A DNA stretch of 64,000 nt from Candidimonas nitroreducens (GCF_002209565.1 NZ_NJIH01000006.1:310001-374000); one strand, 5' to 3'. Positions 33,592 to 43,356 are shown, counted from the first letter of the stretch. Made by a program: numbers and translations. The notes: generated by a model from the letters alone, not told the origin.

Positions 33592-33883
33592 TGGCGTCTC
33601 CAGCAGGAATCGAACCTGCAATCTTCCCTTCTTGCCACTACGATTTTCATCGCCCTTGCGGTTTGTGGTCTGGACTCTATCTTAACCATGCCCGCCGCGG
33701 GCGGCGGGCTGCAGGTTGCGCCTGTCGAGTCTCTACACGTTCCTGCCGCAGGCAGGCTTCGCTCGGTATTGCCTCGTTTACACAGGGGGTTCACCGACGT
33801 TAAGCGCATTCACGCCGGCCCTTTCGGCGCCGGGTGCCCAATTGTTCAGGAGGGGAAAGTTATATCCATTTAACTATGGAGAC
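33592..33883 (-). tRNA. tRNA-Arg(CCU) gene interrupted by a group I intron
   Basis: Two half-genes on minus combine to a full tRNA. The 5' half is 33848-33883: acceptor GTCTCCA, D-stem GTTA/TAAC, anticodon stem TTCCC, loop CT then anticodon CCT. The 3' half is 33592-33630: AA, anticodon stem GGGAA, variable loop GATT, T-arm GCAGG-TTCGATT-CCTGC, acceptor TGGAGAC, discriminator G, encoded CCA. All four stems pair perfectly. The spliced length is 75 bases including CCA. The intervening 217 bases interrupt the loop directly after the anticodon, the classic site for bacterial tRNA-Arg(CCU) group I introns. Confidence 0.93.
33631..33847 (-). ncRNA. Group I self-splicing intron inside tRNA-Arg(CCU)
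   Basis: The 217-nt insertion begins after a U (U36 of the anticodon) and ends in G, as group I introns do. A GGG near its start (33837-33839) can form a short P1 with the exon CCU, including the required U-G pair. A GAGACTC segment (P7 5' strand GACTC at 33727-33731) pairs with GAGTC (33673-33677) inside an AAGATAGAGTCC core, the hallmark 3' P7 element. No endonuclease frame is present. Related small introns are known in tRNA-Arg(CCU) of Agrobacterium and tRNA-Ile of Azoarcus. Confidence 0.88.
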
Positions 33884-33897
33884 GTACCTCGGGACGA

Positions 33898-33903
33898 AGT
33901 ATA
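33898..33903 (-). promoter_or_regulatory. Extended -10 promoter of the tRNA gene
   Basis: On minus, TGCTATACT is an extended -10 (TATACT at 33898-33903), placing the transcription start about 8 bases before the mature 5' end. No strong -35 is visible at 17 bp. Confidence 0.55.
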
Positions 33904-33949
33904 GCAAGAAGTGGCGCGGCTTCCGGAGCCGCGACAGCGCCAGGTGGAC

Positions 33950-33985
33950 AAGAAAAACCCGGCGGGCGCGAGTGGCGCTGCCGGG
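33950..33985 (-). terminator. Rho-independent terminator of the Bug gene at 34055
   Basis: On minus a stem CCCGGC/GCCGGG is directly followed by TTTTTCTT. It separates the receptor gene from the tRNA promoter. Confidence 0.7.
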
Positions 33986-34054
33986 CATGGTTGCGGGCGT
34001 AGCCCTGCGATGCGCGGCCGGCACGAACACGAAGCCGGGCCCGCGCCTGCACGC

Positions 34055-35044
34055 TTACTTCATCTCGATATGGCCCTTGGCCACGACGTCGTGGGCCCAG
34101 TCGTATTGCTCTTTGATTTCCTTGCCGAATTCGGCCGGGGTATTGCCCGAGGGCTCGGCACCTTGCTTTTGCAGGGCTGCGACGACCTTGGGGTCTTTCA
34201 GCGCCTTGGACGCCGCCTTGTACAGCGTGTCGATGATTTCCGGCGGGGTGCCCTTGACCGCCAGCAGGCCGTACCAGGCCGGCTGGTTCAGCTGGGGATA
34301 GCCTTCCTCGGCCAGGGTCGGAACGTCTTTCAGCTCGCTGAGGCGCTGCGGCCATGCGATGGCCATGGCGCGCAGCCGTCCGGCCTGGATCTGCGGCATG
34401 GACGAGGGCATGTTGTCGAACAGGATCTCGATCTGGCCGCCGACCGCGTCGGTCACCGCCGGGCCCGAGCCCTTGTAGGGCACGTGCACGATCTGCGTGC
34501 CGGTGGCCATCTTGAAGGCTTCGCCGAACAGGTGCAGCACGCCGCAAGTGCCCGAGCTGCCGAAGGAATACTTGCCCGGGTTCTTCTTCAGCACGGCCAC
34601 GAATTCCTTGAAGTTCTTGGCCGGGAATTTCGGGTTGACTTCGATGACGTTGGGCACGTTGGCGAAGTTGGTGACCGGCATGAAGTCGGTCAGGGGCTTA
34701 TAGGTGAGATCCTTGGGGCGGCAAGCCGGGTTGACGGCCATGGTGGAGACCGTGGCGATCGACAGCGTATAGCCGTCGGGTTTGGCGCGCGCGGCTTCGG
34801 TCGCGCCGATGGCGCCGCCCGCTCCGCCCTTGTTCTCGATGACCAGGGGCTGGCCCAGGATCTCGCTCATGCGCTGCGAGACGATGCGCGCAACGATGTC
34901 GGTGGAGCCGCCAGGGGCGAAAGGCACAATGACGCGTATGGAGTGGTTGGGGTACCCGGCGGCCTGCGCAGGCAGAGCCAGCACGGAAAAAGACCCGGCA
35001 ATCAGGGTCAATGCACCCATTTTTTTCAGTGATTTGGCAACCAT
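34055..35044 (-). CDS. Bug-family tripartite tricarboxylate transporter substrate-binding receptor
   Basis: A 329-residue periplasmic receptor. The start at 35044 follows AGAGGAG. It has a signal peptide (KKMGALTLIAGSFSVLALPAQA, cut before AGYPNHSIR), VIVPFAPGGSTDIVARI, LVIENKGGAGGAIGATEAARAKPDGYTL, IVHVPYKGSGPAVTDAVGGQIEILFDNM and AWYGLLAVKGTPPEII. It is a single gene with its own terminator, divergent from an AEC transporter, and lacks the regulon dyad. Confidence 0.93.
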   Translation of the reverse strand: MVAKSLKKMGALTLIAGSFSVLALPAQAAGYPNHSIRVIVPFAPGGSTDIVARIVSQRMSEILGQPLVIENKGGAGGAIGATEAARAKPDGYTLSIATVSTMAVNPACRPKDLTYKPLTDFMPVTNFANVPNVIEVNPKFPAKNFKEFVAVLKKNPGKYSFGSSGTCGVLHLFGEAFKMATGTQIVHVPYKGSGPAVTDAVGGQIEILFDNMPSSMPQIQAGRLRAMAIAWPQRLSELKDVPTLAEEGYPQLNQPAWYGLLAVKGTPPEIIDTLYKAASKALKDPKVVAALQKQGAEPSGNTPAEFGKEIKEQYDWAHDVVAKGHIEMK

Positions 35045-35203
35045 AAGTACTTCTCCTCTAGGCATATATAATCATCGGGCGCTCGCGCGCCTCGGATTGC
35101 AGCGCCCATCGCCGCAAAGGCGCGAGAATAACCATTATTTCCTCTTGCGGCTACGCCGCAATTACCCTAAGACCGTCCGCAGTACTTGCGGACACACGGT
35201 TTC

Positions 35204-36100
35204 ATGTCCGTCATTCCCCTTGTATTGCCCGATTTCCTGCTGATAGGCCTGGGCTGGCTGCTGTTTCACAAACTCAAGTTTTCCGCGGAATTCTTCCGGG
35301 GCGCCGAGCAGCTAGTGTACTTCGTGCTGTTTCCCGCTCTGCTGTTCCATTCGATTACCCAGACGCCCCTGAGCCTGGGCAGCGCCTCGACGCTGGCCGA
35401 GGCCTCGCTGGCGGTAATGGCCTGCGCCATCGCCATGGCCTGGCTGGCCCTGCCGGTGCTGCGCTCCGACCCGGCCGCGCACGCCTCGGTCGTCCAGTGC
35501 GGCTTCCGCTTCAATACCTATATAGGCTTGTCGCTGGCGGGCTCGATCGCGGGCGCGGCCGGGCAGACGACCATGGCGGTGCTGGCCGGAATCGCGGTAC
35601 CCGTCAGCAATATGGCGGCGGTGCATGCGCTGGCGCGCAGCAATGGCGGCAAGGCGCTGCGCGAGATCCTGCGCAACCCCTTCATTATTGCCACCATACT
35701 GGGGCTGCTGGTGAATTTGCTGGGCATACCCGTGCCCAAGCCGCTGGCGGTAACGCTGGGCAGGCTGGGTGCCTGCGCCATTGCCATCGGGCTGATGTGC
35801 GTCGGCGCCACCTTGTCGCTGTCGGGCGGCAGGAGCCATGCGAAACTGGCGGCCTGGATGATCGCCGTGCGCCTGTTCGCCACCCCGCTGGCGGCGATTT
35901 TCATAGGCTGGGCCCTGCATCTGTCGCTGGTCGAGCGCCAGGCACTGTTGCTATTTGGCTCCTTGCCCACGGCGTCTTCGGCCCACGTGCTGGCGGCCCG
36001 CATGGGCGGCAACGGCCGGCTGGTGGCGCTGATCATGTCCCTGGGCACCTTGCTGTCGGCCATCACGATCCCGTTCTGGATCATGGTTGGGCCGCATTGA
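35204..36100 (+). CDS. AEC (auxin efflux carrier)-family transporter
   Basis: A 298-residue, very hydrophobic protein with about ten membrane segments, including VLPDFLLIGLGWLLFHKLKF at the N terminus, QLVYFVLFPALLFHSI, TIPFWIMVG at the C terminus, and the mid-protein NPFIIATILGLLVNLLGIPVPKPL typical of AEC carriers. It probably moves small organic acids such as malate across the inner membrane. The start at 35204 (MSVIPLVLPDF) is typical of the family. It lies 19 bases before tsaE. Confidence 0.87.
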   Translation: MSVIPLVLPDFLLIGLGWLLFHKLKFSAEFFRGAEQLVYFVLFPALLFHSITQTPLSLGSASTLAEASLAVMACAIAMAWLALPVLRSDPAAHASVVQCGFRFNTYIGLSLAGSIAGAAGQTTMAVLAGIAVPVSNMAAVHALARSNGGKALREILRNPFIIATILGLLVNLLGIPVPKPLAVTLGRLGACAIAIGLMCVGATLSLSGGRSHAKLAAWMIAVRLFATPLAAIFIGWALHLSLVERQALLLFGSLPTASSAHVLAARMGGNGRLVALIMSLGTLLSAITIPFWIMVGPH

Positions 36101-36119
36101 CCCACTCTGGCGAGGCATC

Positions 36120-36674
36120 ATGGCAGATAAACAAGAATTGAAATCAATTTTCCTGAAATTGAACGACGAAAGCGATACGATCGCGCTGGCAGAGCAGCTC
36201 GCTCCTTTGCTGTGCGGCACCGATCCGCGCCTGCCCGACGCCGTGCCGGGCGGCCGCATCCACCTGCGCGGCGACCTGGGCACCGGCAAAACCAGCTTCG
36301 CGCGCGCCTTTCTTCGGGCGGCCGGCATACGGGGAAGAATCAAGAGTCCGAGCTACGCGCTACTTGAAAGCTATAAACTTTCTAACTTATACTTCTATCA
36401 CCTTGATTTCTATAGATTTAGAGATCCCCGTGAATGGCTGGATGCCGGATTCAGAGAGATTTTGCAGAAAGAAGCTGTGGTTTTGATCGAATGGCCAGAG
36501 CAAGCAGGTAACTCCTTACCGCCCCCCGACCTCGAAATCAGCCTCGAGTACGCAGACATCGGCCGCAATGTTCGCCTAGCCGCGCACAGCAACAGAGGAC
36601 TATCATGGCTGATCACGCTTGCCCCATCCCTGCAGAAATATCTCGCCGAGGACAATCCCGGCGCCGCCTGGTAG
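36120..36674 (+). CDS. tsaE: tRNA threonylcarbamoyladenosine biosynthesis ATPase TsaE
   Basis: A 184-residue P-loop protein with GDLGTGKTSFARAFL (Walker A), IKSPSYALLESY, LYFYHLDFYRFRDPREW and VVLIEWPEQAG, the standard TsaE signature set. It couples ATP use to formation of t6A37 in tRNAs with TsaB and TsaD. The gene overlaps the amidase gene by 70 bases; tsaE-amidase-mutL-miaA is a conserved proteobacterial order. Confidence 0.95.
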   Translation: MADKQELKSIFLKLNDESDTIALAEQLAPLLCGTDPRLPDAVPGGRIHLRGDLGTGKTSFARAFLRAAGIRGRIKSPSYALLESYKLSNLYFYHLDFYRFRDPREWLDAGFREILQKEAVVLIEWPEQAGNSLPPPDLEISLEYADIGRNVRLAAHSNRGLSWLITLAPSLQKYLAEDNPGAAW

Positions 36675-37957
36675 CGACCGCCGCCACCCTGCTCACCCTG
36701 CCCGTCATTCCGCGCCTGGCGATGGCAGGCACCATCCTGGCCGTGCGCACCTGGCCGGCCGACGAGTACACCCGGGTGACGCTGGAAATGGACACCGAGC
36801 TCAAGGCCGAGCACTTCACGCTGGAGCATCCCGACCGTCTGGTGGTCGACATCGACGGACTGAGCATGAACCGCGCCATCAACGACCTGGTTTCGAAGGT
36901 GCGGCCGAACGACCCGTACATTTCCTCGGTACGAGTGGCGCAAAACCGGCCGGACGTGGTTCGCCTGGTGTTCGACTTGAAGCAGGCAGTAGCGCCGCAG
37001 GTGTTCACCCTGAAGCCGGTGGGCGGCTACAAATACCGGCTGGTGCTGGATCTGTACCCGAAGGTGGCTCAGGATCCGCTGCTGGCCATCCTGGACAACG
37101 GCAGCGGCAGCGACAAGGATCCGCTGGCCGAAGTGCTGGAAAACCTGGCGCGCAATTCTCCCGACCAGGCGCCGATACCCTCGGTGCAGGGCCAGGTGCT
37201 GCCGCGCAGCGCACGCGTCCAGCCCGAAGAGCCACCGCGCAGCGCCAGCGCCGATCGGCCGCTGCTGGTTGCGCTGGATCCCGGCCATGGCGGCGAGGAT
37301 CCGGGCGCGACCGGGCGCGCCGGCACGCACGAGAAAGACATCGTGCTGCTGATCGCACGGCGCCTGAAAAAGCTCATCGACGCACAGCCCAATATGCGCG
37401 CCTACCTGACGCGCGAGAACGATTATTTCGTGCCGCTGCACGTGCGCGTGCAGAAGTCGCGCCGGGTCAAGGCGGATCTGTTCGTGTCCATCCACGCCGA
37501 CGCCTGGATCAAGCCCAGCGCCCGGGGCTCGTCGGTGTTTGCCTTGTCGGAACACGGCGCCACCAGTTCCGCCGCACGCTGGATGGCCAAGCGCGAAAAC
37601 GACGCCGATCTGATCGGCGGGGTGAACCTGGGTTCGCACAACAAGCAGGTGGCGCAGGTGCTGCTGGATCTTTCCACCAGCGCCCAGATCCATGACGCCA
37701 TGAAGCTGGGTTCCAATGTGCTGCAACAAATAAGCAAGTTCAACCGCCTGCACAGCAGCCGCGTGGAACGCGCCGGCTTTGCGGTGCTCAAGGCGCCCGA
37801 CATCCCGTCCATTCTGGTCGAGACGGCCTTCATCAGCAATCCGGACGAAGAGCGGCGCCTGCGCAGCCCCGCCTATCAGGACAAGGTCGCCCACGCCATA
37901 CTGGGCGGCATCAACACCTATTTCGCTTCGAATCCGCCGCTGAATCGCCGCGCCTGA
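36605..37957 (+). CDS. amiC: N-acetylmuramoyl-L-alanine amidase AmiC
   Basis: A 450-residue secreted cell-separation amidase. A Tat-type signal (SRRRLVATAATLLTLPVIPRLAMA) precedes an AMIN domain (about residues 45-150) and a zinc amidase_3 domain with DPGHGGEDPGATG, SIHADAW and ILVETAFISNPDEE carrying the metal and catalytic residues. It cleaves septal peptidoglycan in the periplasm. AGAGGA precedes the ATG at 36605, inside the end of tsaE. Confidence 0.95.
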   Translation: MADHACPIPAEISRRGQSRRRLVATAATLLTLPVIPRLAMAGTILAVRTWPADEYTRVTLEMDTELKAEHFTLEHPDRLVVDIDGLSMNRAINDLVSKVRPNDPYISSVRVAQNRPDVVRLVFDLKQAVAPQVFTLKPVGGYKYRLVLDLYPKVAQDPLLAILDNGSGSDKDPLAEVLENLARNSPDQAPIPSVQGQVLPRSARVQPEEPPRSASADRPLLVALDPGHGGEDPGATGRAGTHEKDIVLLIARRLKKLIDAQPNMRAYLTRENDYFVPLHVRVQKSRRVKADLFVSIHADAWIKPSARGSSVFALSEHGATSSAARWMAKRENDADLIGGVNLGSHNKQVAQVLLDLSTSAQIHDAMKLGSNVLQQISKFNRLHSSRVERAGFAVLKAPDIPSILVETAFISNPDEERRLRSPAYQDKVAHAILGGINTYFASNPPLNRRA

Positions 37958-38053
37958 CGCCGCCGTGCCGGCCCCGGGCCAGCGCGCAACGGCGATGGCG
38001 CCGCCGCGGCGCCTGATGCCGGCGTGGCGCCGGCCCCGCCGGCCAGGCCAAGA

Positions 38054-38069
38054 CCCGCTGGCCAGCGGG
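38054..38069. repeat. 16-bp perfect palindrome in the amiC/dedA convergent gap
   Basis: CCCGCTGGCCAGCGGG is self-complementary, within a very GC-rich 128-bp gap holding further dyads. It may act as a transcription barrier between the convergent genes. Confidence 0.45.
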
Positions 38070-38085
38070 CGGCACCCGCCCCCGC

Positions 38086-38727
38086 CTAAGCGTCCGCCTT
38101 CTTGCGCTTGAAGAGCTTCCAGAGGGCTCCCAGCGCCACCGGCACGACGGCCGCGCACACGCCTATCAGCACGATGGTATTGAGGTGCTCTTTGATGATG
38201 GGCACGTTGCCGAAGAAGTGCCCGAGCAGAATCAGCCCGCCCACCCACAGCACCGCCCCGGCGATGTTGAACAGCTGGAAGCGCAGGAAATTCATGCTGC
38301 CCACGCCGGCCACGAAGGGCGCGAAGGTGCGCACCAGCGGCAGGAAACGCGACAACACGATGGTCTTGCCGCCGTGGCGTTCATAAAATTCGTGCGTCTT
38401 GATCAGCGCGTGCCGGTCGAGAAAACGAAAATTGCTGGAAAACACGCGCGGGCCGATGTAGCGGCCGACGATATAGTTGACGGTATTGCCCGCGACAGCG
38501 GCCAGGATCAGCAGGGCCGTGAGCAGGCCAGAGTCGATCAGCCCCGAGGCGCCGAAAGCGCCGGCGATGAACAGCAGGGAATCGCCCGGCAGGAAGGGCA
38601 GCACCACCAGCCCGGTCTCGCTGAAAATGATCAGGAACAGCACCAGGTAGATCCAGGCCCCGTACTGCGCGACCCAGGCTCCCATGAACTGGTCGATGTG
38701 CAGAATCATGCTGAAGATTTCGGGCAT
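38086..38727 (-). CDS. DedA-family membrane protein
   Basis: A 213-residue DedA/VTT protein with about five hydrophobic segments and the family signature [18 protein letters not shown], then GRYIGPRVF and a conserved arginine segment [20 protein letters not shown]. DedA proteins act as undecaprenyl-phosphate or phospholipid flippases/transporters. It is placed on the opposite strand between amiC and mutL, interrupting an otherwise conserved order. Confidence 0.92.
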   Translation of the reverse strand: MPEIFSMILHIDQFMGAWVAQYGAWIYLVLFLIIFSETGLVVLPFLPGDSLLFIAGAFGASGLIDSGLLTALLILAAVAGNTVNYIVGRYIGPRVFSSNFRFLDRHALIKTHEFYERHGGKTIVLSRFLPLVRTFAPFVAGVGSMNFLRFQLFNIAGAVLWVGGLILLGHFFGNVPIIKEHLNTIVLIGVCAAVVPVALGALWKLFKRKKADA

Positions 38728-38972
38728 GGTGTGAAATACCGGCGGGGAAAATACAGCAATATAGCGTACTCCCGGCCGGCAGGCGGCCGGTTGCGGCCGG
38801 CAAGGCTAAAATTGATTCAGTGACGGCCGGCCGGCGGCCCGCCCCCGCGAGTCGGCTGCTCGGGGCCGGGCCTGTATTAGCCCCCCAAGCCCCGCTCCCG
38901 GCCACGGAGTCCCGGCCCGCAGCGTCCGTCCGCCGCGCCGCGGGCGCCACCCACATTCACCAAGGAAGCTTC

Positions 38973-40973
38973 ATGCCCGATCGCCGCCCCATCGCTACCC
39001 TGCCCGATCTGCTGGTCAGCCAGATTGCCGCGGGCGAGGTGATCGAACGGCCCGCCTCGGTGCTGAAGGAAATCCTGGAAAACGCCATCGACGCGGGCGC
39101 CCGGGCCATCGACGTGCGGCTCGAGGGCGGCGGCATACGCAGGGTGGCCGTCGGCGACGACGGCTCGGGCATTCCGCCCGAGGAACTGCCGCTGGCCCTG
39201 ACGCGCCACGCCACCAGCAAGATCGCCAGCCTGCAAGACCTGGAATCGGTGGCCTCCATGGGGTTTCGCGGCGAGGCGCTGGCCTCCATCGCCTCGGTCG
39301 CGCAACTGACGATCACCTCACGCACGGCGCAGTCCGAGCACGCCTGGCAGATCGGGCGCGGCGCGCCAGCGCCCGAGCCGGCCTCGGGGCCGCTGGGCAC
39401 CACGGTGGACGTGCGCCTGCTGTTCGACGAAGTGCCCGCGCGGCGCAAATTCCTGCGCACCGAGGCCACCGAATACGGGCACTGCGTAGAGATCCTCGGG
39501 CGCATCGCGCTGGCCCACCCCCACGTCGCCATGCGCCTGTTCCACAACGACAAGCCGCAGCGCCAATGGCGCGCGGCCGGCATGCAGCAGCGCATCCGCG
39601 ACGTGCTCGGCGACGAATTCTGCGCGCAGGGGCTGGAAGTGCGGGCCGAACACGGCCTGATCTCGCTGCGCGGCCTCATCACCCGCCCCACCTATGCCCG
39701 CGCGCGCGCCGACCAGCAGTATCTTTACGTCAACGGCCGCTACGTGAAAGATCGTACCGTCTCGCACGCGGTGCGCCAGGCCTATAGCGACGTATTGCAC
39801 GGCGACCGCCAGCCGGCTTATGTGCTGTTCCTGGACATCGCCCCGGCCATGGTCGACGTCAACGTACACCCGGCCAAGCACGAGGTGCGTTTTCGCGACA
39901 GCGGCGCCGTGCACGGCTTTGTCGCCCGGGCGCTGGGCGATGCGCTGGCGCTGACCGGCGGCGAACAGCAGGCGGGCGCGGCGCAGCCGGACGGCCTGCC
40001 GCAAGGCTTGCCCGTGGACGGCACGACGGCAGGCGGCGCCGGCAGTCCCGCATCCGCCGCTGCGTCTGCGCAAGGCACGGGCGGCGCGGCATGGCCGCCG
40101 GCCGCCGGCGCCTCGTACGAAGCCGCCGGGCGCGAGGGCGGCGGCCCACTCCAGGCCGGCCGTCCCTACGCCGGGAGCCCCTACGCCGGGCGCCCCTTGC
40201 CCGCCTCATCCTTACGCGGGCAGGCCTACCCCGGGCCGGCCATGCGCCAGGCCGCGCTGGGCCTGCGCGAGGCAACGCCGGCAGGGGCCGCCGGCTGGCA
40301 AAGCCTGTACCGGCCACTGGACGAGCCCGCGGTTCCCGCGCCCGCGGGCGTTGCGGGCGCGACCGCGAGCGAGCCGGCCGACCCGGACGAATTCCCGCTC
40401 GGCATGGCGCTGGGCCAGCTGCACGGCATCTACATACTGGCCCAGAACCGGTATGGGCTGGTGCTGGTCGACATGCACGCGGCCCACGAGCGCGTGGTCT
40501 ACGAAAAGCTCAAGCAGGCGATGGATGCCAGCAGCCTGCCGCGCCAGGAACTGCTGGTGCCGGTGGTGTTCAACGCCACCGAGAAGGAAATCGGACTGGC
40601 CGAAGAGCATGAGGCCATGCTCGACGAGCTCGGCCTGACCATCCGCGCCGCCGGCCCGGCCGCGCTGGCGGTGCGCACCGTGCCCGCCCTGCTGGCCCAG
40701 GGCGACATCGAATCCCTGGCGCGCGAGGTGCTGCGCGACCTGGGCAGCGTGGGCAGCTCGCCGCGCCTTACCGAACAACGCAACGAACTGCTGTCGACCA
40801 TGGCCTGCCACGGCTCGGTGCGCGCCAACCGCCGCCTGACGCTAGAGGAAATGAACGCGCTGCTGCGCCGCATGGAACAGACCGAACGCGCCGACCAATG
40901 CAACCACGGGCGCCCGACTTGGATCCAGTGGCCGCTGGCGGAGCTGGATCGGCTCTTCATGCGCGGCCAATGA
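38973..40973 (+). CDS. mutL: DNA mismatch repair protein MutL
   Basis: A 666-residue MutL. The N-terminal GHKL ATPase has [24 protein letters not shown] and [14 protein letters not shown]; the C-terminal dimerisation domain begins near [24 protein letters not shown] long Ala/Gly/Pro-rich linker (about residues 340-460, with a PYAGSPYAG repeat) explains the extra length over E. coli MutL. The start at 38973 follows AAGGAAG. Its stop overlaps the miaA start as ATGA. Confidence 0.96.
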   Translation: MPDRRPIATLPDLLVSQIAAGEVIERPASVLKEILENAIDAGARAIDVRLEGGGIRRVAVGDDGSGIPPEELPLALTRHATSKIASLQDLESVASMGFRGEALASIASVAQLTITSRTAQSEHAWQIGRGAPAPEPASGPLGTTVDVRLLFDEVPARRKFLRTEATEYGHCVEILGRIALAHPHVAMRLFHNDKPQRQWRAAGMQQRIRDVLGDEFCAQGLEVRAEHGLISLRGLITRPTYARARADQQYLYVNGRYVKDRTVSHAVRQAYSDVLHGDRQPAYVLFLDIAPAMVDVNVHPAKHEVRFRDSGAVHGFVARALGDALALTGGEQQAGAAQPDGLPQGLPVDGTTAGGAGSPASAAASAQGTGGAAWPPAAGASYEAAGREGGGPLQAGRPYAGSPYAGRPLPASSLRGQAYPGPAMRQAALGLREATPAGAAGWQSLYRPLDEPAVPAPAGVAGATASEPADPDEFPLGMALGQLHGIYILAQNRYGLVLVDMHAAHERVVYEKLKQAMDASSLPRQELLVPVVFNATEKEIGLAEEHEAMLDELGLTIRAAGPAALAVRTVPALLAQGDIESLAREVLRDLGSVGSSPRLTEQRNELLSTMACHGSVRANRRLTLEEMNALLRRMEQTERADQCNHGRPTWIQWPLAELDRLFMRGQ

Positions 40974-41920
40974 AAACACCCATAGTCTGCCTGGCCGGCC
41001 CCACCGCGGCGGGCAAGAGCGCCACCACACTGGCCGTGGCGCAGCGCTGGCCGATGGAAATCGTCAACGTGGATTCGGCGGTGATCTACCGCGGCATGGA
41101 CATCGGCACAGCCAAGCCCACGCCGCAGGAAAGGCGGCAGGTGCCGCAGCACCTGCTGGATATCCGCGATCCCGCCGAAAGCTATTCCGCGGCCGAGTTC
41201 CGCGCCGACGCCCTGCGGCTGATCGAGGAAATCCGCGCGCGCGGCCGCGTCCCGCTGCTGTGCGGCGGCACCATGCTGTATTACAAGGCGCTCAGGGAGG
41301 GCCTGAGCGATCTGCCGCAGGCCGATGCGGCCGTGCGCGCGGCCATCGACGCGGAAGCCCGGCAGCACGGCTGGCCCGAGCTGCACCGGCGCCTGGCGGT
41401 GTTCGACCCCGACACCGCGCGCCGGCTGGCCCCCAACGACAGCCAGCGCCTGCAGCGCGCCATCGAGGTCTATCGCATTACCGGGCGCCCCATGTCGGCG
41501 CTGCTGGCGGGCGCCGCATCGCAGCCCGAGGATCCCTACGATTACCACACGATCAGCCTGGAGCCCTCGGATCGCCTGGCGCTGCATGCGCGCATCGCCG
41601 CACGCTATCGGCAGATGATCGAGGCCGGCCTGATCGAGGAAGTGCGCGCGCTGCACGGCCGCGGCGACCTGCACCCCGGGCTGCCCTCGATACGCTGCGT
41701 AGGCTACCGGCAGATCTGGGACTACCTGGAAGGCGAAACGAACCTGGCAACGGCCATAGAGCGCGCCATTGCGGCCACGCGCCAGCTGGCCAAGCGCCAG
41801 TTGACCTGGCTGCGCGCCCAGCCCGAACGGCACGTGATCGACTGCCTGGCGCCCGATGCGCCCGAACGCGTGGTAGCGGCCATCGAACGGATCCTGGGCG
41901 CCAACGCGCCACATCCCTGA
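40970..41920 (+). CDS. miaA: tRNA dimethylallyltransferase MiaA
   Basis: A 316-residue MiaA with the P-loop [11 protein letters not shown], the [17 protein letters not shown] segment, [10 protein letters not shown] and [15 protein letters not shown]. It adds the isopentenyl group to A37 of tRNAs reading UNN codons. Translationally coupled to mutL by a 4-bp overlap. Its TGA stop is also the 3-bp sequence duplicated across the inverted-repeat element that follows. Confidence 0.96.
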   Translation: MKTPIVCLAGPTAAGKSATTLAVAQRWPMEIVNVDSAVIYRGMDIGTAKPTPQERRQVPQHLLDIRDPAESYSAAEFRADALRLIEEIRARGRVPLLCGGTMLYYKALREGLSDLPQADAAVRAAIDAEARQHGWPELHRRLAVFDPDTARRLAPNDSQRLQRAIEVYRITGRPMSALLAGAASQPEDPYDYHTISLEPSDRLALHARIAARYRQMIEAGLIEEVRALHGRGDLHPGLPSIRCVGYRQIWDYLEGETNLATAIERAIAATRQLAKRQLTWLRAQPERHVIDCLAPDAPERVVAAIERILGANAPHP

Positions 41921-42145
41921 TTCCATTTCTAAATCAATCGTGAACGCGAAAGCGAAGCGCAGACAGTACACCTAGTACGGCAAGCGAAGCTGACCACGAG
42001 CCAGAGCGCGAACCCGCCCTTTGGGGCGGGGGCGAGCGAGGCCTGGTTCATTTCGGCGCCGTAGGCGCCCCCGAATAGTGGCGGAGAGTCTCCGGCCGAG
42101 AGGCCGGAACTCTTCACAAAGTGCATGGTTGATTTAGAAATGGAA
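41921..42145. repeat. 225-bp element with perfect 17-bp terminal inverted repeats (MITE-like or structured RNA)
   Basis: The left end TTCCATTTCTAAATCAA (41921-41937) is the exact reverse complement of the right end (42129-42145), and pairing continues imperfectly inward. TGA flanks both ends (41918-41920 and 42146-42148), like a 3-bp target duplication. Inside are strong hairpins: CCCGCCC/GGGCGGG (42013-42030) and TCCGGCC-GAGA-GGCCGGA (42091-42108). No credible protein is encoded. The remaining gap to purM (42146-42306) holds a TGCCCGGC/GCCGGGCA hairpin at 42251-42277 and a tandem 13-bp repeat at 42270-42295. Confidence 0.7.
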
Positions 42146-42306
42146 TGACGCGGCGCGGCGTCCTGCCAAGCCTATGGATCATAGGGATGCGCCGCAGGGC
42201 GCCGCTTTGCCCGGGCTCGCCCGCTACAAGCCATGAACCCACCGATGCCGTGCCCGGCGAGAGCCGCTTGCCGGGCAAAAGCGCCGGGCAAAAGCTATGG
42301 CGCCGC

Positions 42307-43356
42307 TCAGACCACCACGGTCTGGGGCCCGCCGGGCTCGCGCTCGACGATTTCGCCCAGGCGGCTGACCTGCTCGCCCTGGGCGCGCAGCGTGGCCGCT
42401 ATGGCGTCGGCACGGTCGGCCGGCACCACGATCACCATGCCGATGCCGCAATTGAAGACGCGGTGCATCTCGGCATCGTCCACCCCGCCATTGCGCTGCA
42501 GCCAGGAAAACAGCTCGGGCATTTGCCAGGCGTCGCGATGCAGGCGGGCGCACAGCCCGTCGGCCAGGATGCGCGGCACGTTGTCGAGCAGGCCGCCGCC
42601 GGTGATGTGGGCCAGGCCCTTGATGTCCGTGCCGTGTTCGGCCAGGGCGTGCAGCACCGGCTTGACGTAGATGCGGGTGGGTTCCATGACCACGTCCAGC
42701 AAGGGCTTGCCGCCCAGTTCCTGGGTGGGCTTGGCGTTGGCGTGCTTGAGGATGCGCCGCAGCAGCGAAAAACCGTTGGAATGCGCGCCGCTGGAGGCCA
42801 GGCCCAGCACCGCGTCGCCCACGGCGATGGAGGCACCATCTATGATGCGCGACTTTTCCACCGCGCCCACCGCGAAGCCGGCCAGGTCGTACTCGCCTTC
42901 GGGGTACATGCCCGGCATTTCGGCCGTTTCGCCGCCGATCAGGGCGCAGCCGGCCAGTTCGCAGCCACGGGCGATGCCGCCCACCACGCGCGCCGCGGTG
43001 TCGACCGACAGCTTGCCGCAGGCGAAATAATCCAGGAAGAACAGCGGCTCGGCGCCCTGCACCAGGATGTCGTTGACGCTCATGGCCACCAGGTCGATGC
43101 CCACCGTGTCGTGGCGCTGCCAGTCGAAGGCCAGGCGCAGCTTGGTGCCGACGCCGTCGGTGCCGGACACCAGCACCGGCTCGTGCATCTGCCGCGGCAC
43201 CTCGAACAGCGCCCCGAAGCCGCCGATGCCGGCCATTACACCGGCCCGCATGGTGCGCGCCGCCAGGGGCTTGATGCGGTCGACCAGCGCCTCGCCCGCG
43301 TCGATGTCGACCCCCGCGTCGCGGTACGTCAGGGAAGCTGTCTTTTTGTTCGTCAT
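42307..43356 (-). CDS. purM: Phosphoribosylformylglycinamidine cyclo-ligase PurM
   Basis: A 349-residue AIR synthetase with [62 protein letters not shown] and [14 protein letters not shown]. It catalyses the ATP-dependent ring closure giving aminoimidazole ribotide in purine synthesis. The start at 43356 ([15 protein letters not shown]) is the conserved one. Divergent from hda; the gap 43357-43538 should hold both promoters, with a -10-like TAAAAT on minus at 43485-43490. Confidence 0.96.
   Translation of the reverse strand: MTNKKTASLTYRDAGVDIDAGEALVDRIKPLAARTMRAGVMAGIGGFGALFEVPRQMHEPVLVSGTDGVGTKLRLAFDWQRHDTVGIDLVAMSVNDILVQGAEPLFFLDYFACGKLSVDTAARVVGGIARGCELAGCALIGGETAEMPGMYPEGEYDLAGFAVGAVEKSRIIDGASIAVGDAVLGLASSGAHSNGFSLLRRILKHANAKPTQELGGKPLLDVVMEPTRIYVKPVLHALAEHGTDIKGLAHITGGGLLDNVPRILADGLCARLHRDAWQMPELFSWLQRNGGVDDAEMHRVFNCGIGMVIVVPADRADAIAATLRAQGEQVSRLGEIVEREPGGPQTVVV

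Noticed and set aside
33592-33660. A T-arm-like sequence with CCA that could be read as the 3' end of a tmRNA
   Set aside because: The acceptor pairs perfectly with a 5' half 280 bases away and the anticodon stem and loop complete a tRNA-Arg; no tmRNA tag frame or pseudoknots were seen.
41929-42126. A 65-codon minus-strand frame inside the inverted-repeat element
   Set aside because: It is confined to the hairpin-rich element, has no clear ribosome site and no recognisable domain; more likely a by-product of structured DNA.
42251-42277. TGCCCGGC/GCCGGGCA hairpin considered as a purM terminator
   Set aside because: On the minus strand no T-run follows the stem; the A-run is on the wrong side for purM, so function is unclear.
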